Made by a program: the position numbers and the translations under genes. This document shows, piece after piece, positions 6,879-14,124 of a DNA stretch of 64,000 nucleotides. Each line of letters opens with the position of its first letter. The first letter of the stretch is position 1. Under the pieces are notes generated by a model. It saw nothing but the letters and a program-made list of their open reading frames with translations, had not been told where the DNA came from and did not search any database. Source of the stretch: Shewanella eurypsychrophilus (lineage in GTDB: Bacteria; Pseudomonadota; Gammaproteobacteria; Enterobacterales; Shewanellaceae); assembly GCF_007004545.3 (NCBI RefSeq), contig NZ_CP045503.2, positions 2,264,501-2,328,500 of the forward strand. Direction: 5' to 3'.

Positions 6879-8156
6879 ATGAATTATCAAGAAATACCTT
6901 TCGATATTCTTAAAAAAAACAAATCGCCAAAAATATGGGACGATTATATTTTAGAGAAATACAAATGTACTAATAGATTTTCAGATATTAAGGAAGGACA
7001 CAAGCTTCTTGATGAATTAACTATAGTTCATGCGTATAAAGAAATAGCGAAAACTCTTTACGCTTCTGGAATTGAACCAAACTTAATTCACCAATTCCAT
7101 GAGTATTCAACAGTAATTGGATCTACTGGTGAAGCATTAATAGAGTTGCTCATTCCTGACAAAGAACTACCTGTTAATAATGATGGCTTTGATATTAACT
7201 TCAAAGGAAATTACATTGAAATTAAGAGCACTTTGGTAGACAAAGTTTCAATGTCTTCCTCTCAGTATAATACATCGGATTATTTATTAATAATTAAATT
7301 CCACAAAGGAAACGGTAAATTTAACTGTGCTTGGTTAGCCCCAATGTTAATTGTTAAAGCTTATAAAAACACTCGAAAACCTGACAGTAAACAATTAGCA
7401 ACCGTCAATACCGAAAGAAGCACATGGGTCCGAGGCTTAAAGATTACACTCCCGAGGATTCGTCGATTCTTTATTAACCAAGATAAAATTTTATCGACAT
7501 TCAAACCATGCAAAAAATGTTATAGCACTATAGTTCAGTCTGATAATTCAATAAATTTTAGAGCAATGACTGAGCCTTGCAATACCTGTGCTTGGGAAGA
7601 AAGATACATCTACTTTACGAAGGGGACCCCTTACTCAGAAGTAAAAGAAAATTTATTTATCAACAAACGACAACAAACTCGAAAAAAAATACAGCAACCT
7701 CATATTAGACCGAGCTTCTTATTATCTGAGCTAAATGGCCAGATTTTTATTGATCGATCGTGCTTAATCAGAGCAATTTTCAATAAAGATCGAATTGGTT
7801 TGTATTTTGGTAGACACTCAGTAGTTAAAACTACAGGGTGTACCAAAGGAACAGTTGTTTATCCGTTTAATGAATTGTATGACTATATGCTTGAATTTTT
7901 AAATATCAATGAACAGATTAATGAATTCCACATACTATATAAAAGCAATGGTAAAATTGATTTTTTAGTACGAACTGGTATGGCTCCAGTAAAACCAGGA
8001 TTTATTGAAGAGTCATTTTTGCCAGAAGAGTTACCAAAGCCATTACGAAAAGCCTTAACTCTATCGCAAGATGTTTTATATACTCTGAATGATGGCACTC
8101 AAAAAGAAAATAATGAACTATATAAAAAACTGATGGCTATTACTGTGGCTGAATAG
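6879..8156 (+). CDS. Orphan PD-(D/E)XK-like nuclease with C4 zinc knuckle
   Basis: 425 residues, AT-rich. Residues 81-140 look like a restriction-endonuclease core: helix GSTGEALIELL (Glu85), then DGFDINF (Asp102/Asp105) and YIEIKST (Glu114, Lys116), an SSQY stretch, and hydrophobic DYLLIIKF. Downstream CKKC (211-214) and CNTC (234-237) suggest a zinc knuckle. The C-terminal 190 residues are unassigned. No methyltransferase, helicase or partner ORF lies next to it, so it is not a plain restriction-modification pair. It is preceded by a perfect 16-bp stem and followed four bases after its stop by an attC-like sequence, suggesting a cassette gene. Function in defence or DNA cleavage is inference. 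Confidence 0.6.
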   Translation: MNYQEIPFDILKKNKSPKIWDDYILEKYKCTNRFSDIKEGHKLLDELTIVHAYKEIAKTLYASGIEPNLIHQFHEYSTVIGSTGEALIELLIPDKELPVNNDGFDINFKGNYIEIKSTLVDKVSMSSSQYNTSDYLLIIKFHKGNGKFNCAWLAPMLIVKAYKNTRKPDSKQLATVNTERSTWVRGLKITLPRIRRFFINQDKILSTFKPCKKCYSTIVQSDNSINFRAMTEPCNTCAWEERYIYFTKGTPYSEVKENLFINKRQQTRKKIQQPHIRPSFLLSELNGQIFIDRSCLIRAIFNKDRIGLYFGRHSVVKTTGCTKGTVVYPFNELYDYMLEFLNINEQINEFHILYKSNGKIDFLVRTGMAPVKPGFIEESFLPEELPKPLRKALTLSQDVLYTLNDGTQKENNELYKKLMAITVAE

Positions 8157-8160
8157 CACT

Positions 8161-8230
8161 TGCTAACGTCTTAGTATTTGTGCGTTGCGCACGTATTTGG
8201 CAAAACGCGCATGCACATTTAATAAACCTA
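8161..8230. other. Degenerate attC-like site after the nuclease gene
   Basis: TGCTAAC (8161-8167) begins four bases after the nuclease stop. It is followed by the block GTCTTAGTATTTGTGCGTTG shared with the 5580-5639 site and a GTGCGTTGCGC / GCGCATGCAC stem. The opposite GTTRRRY box is missing, so it is either decayed or truncated on the right. Confidence 0.4.
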
Positions 8231-8514
8231 TTATTTAATTTTTGCTGAACAAAATCTATTGATTTATAAGGAATCTATCAGATTAATATTGAATAAACGA
8301 GCACAACATTTTGCAAATGTGAGCATTCGTATTTATGTTGATTCGAAAGTAATCACTGCTTGTCACTCATCGATTAGCAAAAGTAGGTCAACTAACTTGT
8401 CTCTTATCTGCGCTGCTTACCGCCTGTAACTCGTTAAGGGGCAGAAACGTGTTACGAAGCCTAGCCATAAACCTAAACTAAATAGATGGACTGCTTGTGA
8501 AAACCTAAGTGTAG
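8231..8514. other. Gene-free stretch
   Basis: AT-rich DNA without supported genes between the attC-like remnant and repeat copy C. GGGGCAGAAACGTGTTACG at 8437-8455 echoes GGGGCAGAAAAGTTTTACG at 6516-6534, a further small shared block. Confidence 0.4.
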
Positions 8515-8735
8515 GTGCGGCTGCGAGCTTCCAAAACATGGATGTTTTGGCAGAGCCCACACGGACGTGTTCACGGCGTCTCGTAGAAGTAGCTGCACAT
8601 CCCCCGCTGGGAAGCGATAGATAACTATGAAGGGTCGACCTTCAAATCCACTTCCAAACATAAAACCAGCCGAATGAAACAAGCAAAAGAAAATGTAATC
8701 AGCCTTCATTTGAAGGCTGCCCATTTTCAGAGTTA
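8515..8735. repeat. Dispersed non-coding repeat, copy C
   Basis: Head CTAAGTGTAGGTGCGGCTGC, inner GTCTCGTAGAAGTAGCTGCA and GATAGATAACTATGAAG blocks, and tail AATGTAATCAGCCTTC with a CAGCCTTC/GAAGGCTG hairpin (8700-8719). It leads into the six-codon stub GGAIL-stop of an older dcuA (8743-8760), then the intact dcuA. Same order as copy A, so copies A and C flank the island as direct repeats. Confidence 0.7.
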
Positions 8736-8764
8736 AAGTAAATTAGAGTATGGCTCCGCCAAAC

Positions 8765-10066
8765 TTATAACACGAGTCCACCGATCAAGAATCCCAAAGC
8801 TACCGAAGTTGATATGGTCACTAGGCCAGGAATAAAGAAAGGATGGTTAAACACTAAATTGCCGATACGCGTCGAGCCGGTATCATCCATCTCAACAGCG
8901 GCGAGTAGAGTCGGGTAAGTCGGCAAGACAAACAGCGCACTTACTGCGGCAAATGAAGCAATGGCGGTGATTGGTGCTACGCCGATGGCTAAAGCGGCTG
9001 GCATCAAGGCTGTGGTTGTTGCACCTTGCGAGTAAAGCAGCATAGAGGCGAAAAACAGGGTCACTGCCAGCATCCAAGGGTATTGATTGAGGATATCTGC
9101 GGAAAACTCTTTTATCTGATCGATATGACTGGATACGAAGGTATCACCGAGCCAAGCCACACCAAGTACACAGATACAGGCGCTCATGCCGGACTTGAAG
9201 GTAGCGGCATTGGCTATCTCTGATGCATCAATCTTAGTGAAGGTCACTATGGCTGTCGCTGCGGTAAGCATAAACACCATGATGGCATCGTTACGGCCCA
9301 GTGTGGGGTTTTCTATGATATTGACCGCATCGGAAATCAATGTTGCATACACGATCACACCCACAATGGCGGTAACGAAGATACCTGTGGCTAATCTTGC
9401 GGTAGGTAAGATCTCTCTTTTAGTCTGTCCTTTAAGCGTTATTAAGCCTTTTGCCAGCCTCTCCTGATAGATCTTGTCATCTTTAAGTTCACAACCTAAG
9501 AAGTTGGCGACGAACGCGCCCACCATACAAGCGGTGAAGGTGGTTGGAATACAGATGGCAAGCAAGGTTAAGTAACCGACGCCGAGGGGCTCTAAAATTC
9601 CAGAGAAAAACACTACGGCCGCCGAGATAGGAGATGCAGTGATAGCAATTTGTGAAGCGACAACTGAGATACTCAAGGGACGTGAAGGGCGAATACCTTG
9701 CTCCTTAGCGACTTCAGCAATGACGGGTAATGTTGAAAATGCCGTGTGGCCAGTGCCTGCAAGCAAGGTCATAAAGTAAGTCACAATCGGTGCGTAGAAG
9801 GTAATTCGTTTTGGGTGTTTACGTAAGAATCGCTCCGATAAATCGACCAACCAGTCCAAGCCTCCAGCCACCTGCATCGCTGCAATTGCTGCTATTACCG
9901 ACATGATGATCAAGATGACATCGACGGGAATATGCCCTGTATCGACGCCCATAAATAGGGTTAATACTAAGACACCAGCGCCGCCAGCAAGCCCTATTCC
10001 TATTCCACCGATTCGAGCGCCTAGATAGATAAAAGCAAGTACAACAAAAAATTCTATAGCGATCAT
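8765..10066 (-). CDS. dcuA: DcuA anaerobic C4-dicarboxylate transporter
   Basis: 433 residues, the length of E. coli DcuA. Inner-membrane antiporter exchanging fumarate, aspartate, malate and succinate. Recognisable segments are VVLAFIYLGARIGGIGIGLA, MQVAGGLDWLVDLSERFLR, LLAGTGHTAFSTLPVIAEVA, KEQGIRPSRPLS, AITASPISAAVV, GMSACICVLGVAWLGDTFVS, LPTYPTLLAAVEMDDTGSTR and the C-terminal NHPFFIPG. ATG 10066 with AAGG upstream is preferred; the longer frame to 10120 adds a charged tail not seen in the family. A CRP-like site lies about 115 bp upstream. Its 3' half exists as a second, truncated copy at 2944-3459. Confidence 0.93.
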   Translation of the reverse strand: MIAIEFFVVLAFIYLGARIGGIGIGLAGGAGVLVLTLFMGVDTGHIPVDVILIIMSVIAAIAAMQVAGGLDWLVDLSERFLRKHPKRITFYAPIVTYFMTLLAGTGHTAFSTLPVIAEVAKEQGIRPSRPLSISVVASQIAITASPISAAVVFFSGILEPLGVGYLTLLAICIPTTFTACMVGAFVANFLGCELKDDKIYQERLAKGLITLKGQTKREILPTARLATGIFVTAIVGVIVYATLISDAVNIIENPTLGRNDAIMVFMLTAATAIVTFTKIDASEIANAATFKSGMSACICVLGVAWLGDTFVSSHIDQIKEFSADILNQYPWMLAVTLFFASMLLYSQGATTTALMPAALAIGVAPITAIASFAAVSALFVLPTYPTLLAAVEMDDTGSTRIGNLVFNHPFFIPGLVTISTSVALGFLIGGLVL

Positions 10067-10180
10067 AAATAACCTTAATTGGAAGCAAAATAGCAAAGCC
10101 GCACAGCACGAGCGATACACAATAGATTTTACTCCTGTTAATGCTTATGTAGAGGTGGGTAATTCACTATTTGTTTAAGC

Positions 10181-10196
10181 TGTGAAGCGGCTCACG
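10181..10196. promoter_or_regulatory. CRP-like site upstream of dcuA
   Basis: TGTGA-AGCGGC-TCACG matches the CRP consensus TGTGA-N6-TCACA at 9 of 10 core positions and is flanked by T/A-rich DNA. It lies about 115 bp before the dcuA start. In Shewanella CRP activates many anaerobic respiration genes, so control of dcuA is plausible. exeM on the other strand starts 358 bp away, too far for simple control. Confidence 0.6.
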
Positions 10197-10553
10197 TGCT
10201 GTGTTTCTATTATATGGACTAGCGCACAGGTGAGGTGCTGATAAGTCAGTGGCTGCTAGTTCTTCATTGGTTTATGGAACTGCAGAAACTGCTCTTGATT
10301 TCAACAAATCAGTTTTAAGACTGACAGGCCACAAGCAGCATAGTGTTGAACTACCACTGTAAAGGTGGTGAAACACTTCTTAGGCTATTAGTTGATACAA
10401 AACAGCATGATTGCAACCTAAACGCAACCGTTTGGAAACAAAACTCCTTTATAGTATCGACTGGTTTTTTGGATAAAAACCTGAGTAATTTGAACAAAAG
10501 AGTCAAATACTCGAATTAAAACTAGGTTAAATGGATAATATTAAGGGGTTAAT
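10197..10553. other. Intergenic region between dcuA and exeM
   Basis: About 360 bases without a supported gene. It should hold the exeM promoter; AAGGGG before the ATG at 10554 is a good ribosome site. No further clear operator was found. Confidence 0.4.
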
Positions 10554-13394
10554 ATGTTTACCAAAGCAAGTTTACTTGCCTTGGCGATAGGTGGTGTTTC
10601 CACGTTCGCTCAGGCAGCCGATCATCTCATCATTTCTGAATATGTCGAAGGCAGCAGTAATAACAAGGCCATCGAGTTCTACAATCCTACCAATACAGAT
10701 ATCGATCTCAGTCAATACCAAGTTGAATACTATTTCAATGGCAAAACCGATGTCGGTTCGACCATAGCATTGACAGGAACCTTAGCTGCGGGGCAGACGT
10801 TTGTACTGGCAGACAATGATGCCAACGCTGAGATTTTGGCCCTTGCCAATCAAACGAGTAACGCGAGTTTTTTTAACGGTGACGATGCTATCGTCCTTAG
10901 AAAATCGGGTTCAGTCGTTGATAGCTTAGGTCAAGTCGGCGTTGATCCTGGTAGTCAGTGGGGAACAGGCGATTTGTCGACTCAAGACAACACGCTGCGC
11001 CGCGCTCCTGAACAGCTCATCGGCGATGTAATTATTGACGATGAGGTGACATTCGATACCTGGCAGGGTTTTGCTAAGGATGACTTTTCAGATCTTGGGC
11101 AGTTTAATGCTGACCCAACTGACCCAACTGACCCAACGGATCCCACAGAACCTGTGACACTGGTGTGTAATGACCCATCTACGGCTATCCATGCTATTCA
11201 AGGGATAACGGATACCAGTCCACTCAATGGTCAAGTTGTCGAAATTGAAGCCATAGTCACCAGTAATCAGGAAGCGGGTCTTAAAGGCTTGTTTGTGCAG
11301 ATGGCTGACAATGAAGTCGATGGCGATCCTTTGACCTCAGAAGGTGTGTTCGTGTATACGGGCAGCGCCACGGGTTATCTTGCTGGCGATCGTATTCGTT
11401 TACAAGCTAAGGTTAAAGAGTATAGCGGTTTGACTGAGCTCACCGATGTCACCGCACATATGCTGTGTGATTCTGCCCAAGCGATGCCAACCGCAGCTGT
11501 TGTGACATTGCCCATCGATGAAACGAGTGATTTAGAAGCATTCGAAGGGATGCGCGTTAGTTTCAGTCATAACTTAGCCGTCAACGAGGTGTACAATTTA
11601 GGTCGTTATGGTGAGCTACTGCTGGGTAGCCAACGTCACTTTATCGGAACGCAAGTCGCAGCGCCTGGCGTCGATGCACTTGCTGTTACGGCGGCGAATG
11701 CCAAAGATGCCATAGTATTAGATGATGGCTTAACATCTCAAAACCCAGATCCAGTACGTTACCCGGCTCCTGGCTTAAGTGCATCAAATACTGTGCGTGT
11801 CGGTGATACGATCACTGGGCTTGATGCCGTGATGCACTATGGCTTTGGTAAATATCGATTAATGCCACTGGATACGGTTAATTTTGTCGCCGAGAATGCA
11901 AGAACATCTGCGCCTATGCTCGCCGAAGGCGGCAATCTAACCCTTGCCAGCTTCAATGTGCTTAACTATTTCAATGGTGACGGTGCGGGAGCGGGATTCC
12001 CGACCCCACGTGGCGCGGACACCGCGACCGAATTTACCCGTCAAAGAGACAAGATCATAGCGGCTATGGTTGCCATTGATGCCGATGTCGTTGGCTTGAT
12101 GGAGATTGAAAATGATGGCTTTGGCAGTGAGTCAGCCATTGCCGATCTCGTCTCTGGTCTTAATCAGGCGATAGGTGAAACTCGCTATGCTTTTATCAGT
12201 GCTGAAACAGCCGCTGGCATCGGGACTGACGCTATCACTGTGGGCTTGATTTATCGCTTAGACAAGGTGAGCCCAGATGGCGTGGCTAAGGTGCTATCAA
12301 GCGCCAATTCCCCATTGGGTGAAAACAACGCGCCACTGTTTAATGATGGCAAAAACCGTCCAATGTTAGCTCAGAGCTTCAGACATCTTGAAAGCGATGA
12401 TGTCATTGTGGTTGCAGTGAATCATTTCAAATCTAAGGGCAGTGATTGTGACAGTTTAGGCGATCCGAATATGAACGATGGCCAAGGTAACTGTAACCTG
12501 ACCCGCACCAGCGCCGCCCAGGCGGTTGGTTTGTGGCTAGAGGCCGAGTACGCTGATGTCGATGTATTGGTGATGGGCGATCTCAATGCCTATGCGCAGG
12601 AAAATCCACTAACCGCACTTAAAAATGCTGGATTTGTGGAGCTGTTCGATCATTTTGATAAAGAAAATGCATATTCTTATGTTTATTCGGGTGAGTCGGG
12701 TCAGTTGGATCACGCGCTGGCCAATGCAAGTTTATTGGATAAGGTCATCGATGTAACCGAGTGGCATATCAATACCGATGAGCCAAGATTACTCGATTAC
12801 AACGAAGAGTTTAAGTCTGACGCGCAGCTCGCTGACTTGTACAATAATGATGCATATCGCTCATCTGATCACGACCCTGTTGTTATCTCTGTATTGCTTG
12901 GTGAAGAGAACCTTGCGCCAGTAGCCAGTTTTACTGTGTCTATTGACGGTGTAATGGCGATCTTTACCGATAACTCAACAGATGAAGATGGCGAGATAGC
13001 CAGCTACTCGTGGGAGTTAGGCGATGGCGGTGTCGCTGAGACAGCAATGGTTAACCATGAATATGCCCAAGATGGCGATTACGTGGTGACATTAACTGTT
13101 ATTGATAATGGCGGATTAACTCACAGTGTATCGCAAACAGTCACTATCACGACTCAAACAGAAAAGATTAAGCCTGTGGCTGTGATTGAGCATATTGATC
13201 TTTGGTTTATCGATCTATTTGTGTCGAACAGCTTCGATGAAGATGGTTATATCACTCAACATAAGTGGAAGTTTAACGATGGCAGTCGTGCTAGTGGGCC
13301 AATGACGATTAAGTTCGGTGGGCAAGCTACCAAGGTGAAATTGATCGTTAAGGATGACGATGGCTTGAAAGGAAAAGCCAGTCTGAAGTTTTAA
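10554..13394 (+). CDS. exeM: ExeM/NucH family extracellular endonuclease
   Basis: 946 residues. Residues 1-21 are a Sec signal ending AQA. Then a lamin-tail domain (LIISEYVEGSSNNKAIEFYN, about 25-140), an acidic DPTDPTDPTDPTEP linker, an OB-like region (about 205-310), and an endonuclease/exonuclease/phosphatase domain (about 460-780) with NLTLASFNVLNYF, GLMEIENDG, VNHFKSKGSDCD, MGDLNAYAQENP and SSDHDPVV. Two PKD-like domains follow (FTDNSTDEDGEIASYSWELG; SNSFDEDGYITQHKWKF). It likely degrades extracellular DNA for phosphorus and biofilm turnover. No C-terminal membrane helix or GlyGly-CTERM sorting tail is visible, unlike some relatives, suggesting free secretion. It is followed by a strong bidirectional terminator. 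Confidence 0.9.
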   Translation: MFTKASLLALAIGGVSTFAQAADHLIISEYVEGSSNNKAIEFYNPTNTDIDLSQYQVEYYFNGKTDVGSTIALTGTLAAGQTFVLADNDANAEILALANQTSNASFFNGDDAIVLRKSGSVVDSLGQVGVDPGSQWGTGDLSTQDNTLRRAPEQLIGDVIIDDEVTFDTWQGFAKDDFSDLGQFNADPTDPTDPTDPTEPVTLVCNDPSTAIHAIQGITDTSPLNGQVVEIEAIVTSNQEAGLKGLFVQMADNEVDGDPLTSEGVFVYTGSATGYLAGDRIRLQAKVKEYSGLTELTDVTAHMLCDSAQAMPTAAVVTLPIDETSDLEAFEGMRVSFSHNLAVNEVYNLGRYGELLLGSQRHFIGTQVAAPGVDALAVTAANAKDAIVLDDGLTSQNPDPVRYPAPGLSASNTVRVGDTITGLDAVMHYGFGKYRLMPLDTVNFVAENARTSAPMLAEGGNLTLASFNVLNYFNGDGAGAGFPTPRGADTATEFTRQRDKIIAAMVAIDADVVGLMEIENDGFGSESAIADLVSGLNQAIGETRYAFISAETAAGIGTDAITVGLIYRLDKVSPDGVAKVLSSANSPLGENNAPLFNDGKNRPMLAQSFRHLESDDVIVVAVNHFKSKGSDCDSLGDPNMNDGQGNCNLTRTSAAQAVGLWLEAEYADVDVLVMGDLNAYAQENPLTALKNAGFVELFDHFDKENAYSYVYSGESGQLDHALANASLLDKVIDVTEWHINTDEPRLLDYNEEFKSDAQLADLYNNDAYRSSDHDPVVISVLLGEENLAPVASFTVSIDGVMAIFTDNSTDEDGEIASYSWELGDGGVAETAMVNHEYAQDGDYVVTLTVIDNGGLTHSVSQTVTITTQTEKIKPVAVIEHIDLWFIDLFVSNSFDEDGYITQHKWKFNDGSRASGPMTIKFGGQATKVKLIVKDDDGLKGKASLKF

Positions 13395-13427
13395 CTAGTT
13401 CTATTAGTCAACTTTAGTTGACGCAAT

Positions 13428-13453
13428 AAAAAGCCCGCAGTCGCGGGCTTTTT
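13428..13453. terminator. Bidirectional terminator between exeM and ydbL
   Basis: AAAAAGCCCGC-AGTC-GCGGGCTTTTT: an 11-bp GC-rich stem with A-run and T-run, placed between the convergent exeM and ydbL ends. It should serve both strands. Confidence 0.92.
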
Positions 13454-13484
13454 GGTATTAGATCTTCTATCGAGTCTAATTGAA

Positions 13485-13805
13485 TTATTTTTTAATCCAC
13501 TTACCACTTTTACTTTGGATGAACTGGCCCTTCTTGGTTGCCTTCATCGCTTTCTCGGCAGCCATTTTACTGACCTCAGAGACTGAGATCCCATTCTTCT
13601 TGGCAATCTTCTGATAATGAGATTTACGCTTGGCATTGACTTGCTTCGCTAACGCGCTAGCATCCGGACTGCTCTTCACTATGCCAAGATAACCATTTGT
13701 CTGCTCCCCGACGATGCCTTGAGACTTAGCATCATGTAGCGATATGGCGAATGCATTTAGGCTCAGCAATAGTCCTGCTGCGAGCACCAATAATTTGGTT
13801 TTCAT
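13485..13805 (-). CDS. ydbL: YdbL family periplasmic protein (DUF1318)
   Basis: 106 residues with a Sec signal (LLVLAAGLLLSLNAFA) and the DUF1318 pattern DAKSQGIVGEQTNGYLGIV, then basic repeats and the family's C-terminal KGQFIQSKSGKWIKK. GGAG lies before the ATG. It is third gene of a minus-strand operon with ynbE and ydbH. In E. coli YdbL is a periplasmic partner that assists YdbH-YnbE, one of the AsmA-like bridges for phospholipid transport between the inner and outer membranes. Confidence 0.9.
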   Translation of the reverse strand: MKTKLLVLAAGLLLSLNAFAISLHDAKSQGIVGEQTNGYLGIVKSSPDASALAKQVNAKRKSHYQKIAKKNGISVSEVSKMAAEKAMKATKKGQFIQSKSGKWIKK

Positions 13806-13834
13806 TCTGTACTCCTTAAATTCTATAGCCGAGA

Positions 13835-14035
13835 TTAAAACAGTTCATCGTTGGTCAGTAGCTCATCGAGCTCTTTATCGATCTTAATTCTGATCTCATG
13901 CTCAATCTTTACATTCAAGTTAATCACAATTGGCTTATCAGGAGGCTCAATTTTAACTGTTGGGGTGCAGCCTGTGAGCGCCAGGAGAGCGATCATCGCA
14001 CTAATGGTCGTGGGCAAAATAGGCAGTCTCTTCAC
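13835..14035 (-). CDS. ynbE: YnbE family outer-membrane lipoprotein
   Basis: 66 residues, starting at GTG with AAGGA seven bases upstream. Lipobox LALTGC gives an acylated Cys at residue 23. The mature part, TVKIEPPDKPIVINLNVKIE, matches the YnbE core, whose strand is thought to extend the YdbH beta structure at the outer membrane. The position between ydbH and ydbL is conserved in enterobacteria. Confidence 0.9.
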   Translation of the reverse strand: MKRLPILPTTISAMIALLALTGCTPTVKIEPPDKPIVINLNVKIEHEIRIKIDKELDELLTNDELF

Positions 14036-14124
14036 TGAGTGTTCCTTATTTTATCAAGTAAACTTTGTAGCAGGTTAATATCACTATATCGCTTTGAGAT
14101 GACTGTAAGCTGAACGTACAAATA

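Noticed and set aside
2563..8724. Minus-strand ORFs at 2563-2784 and 8473-8724 starting MGSL
   Set aside because: Both start inside the tail of the dispersed repeat and share only about 20 residues before diverging. They have no ribosome sites and reflect the repeat, not a protein family.
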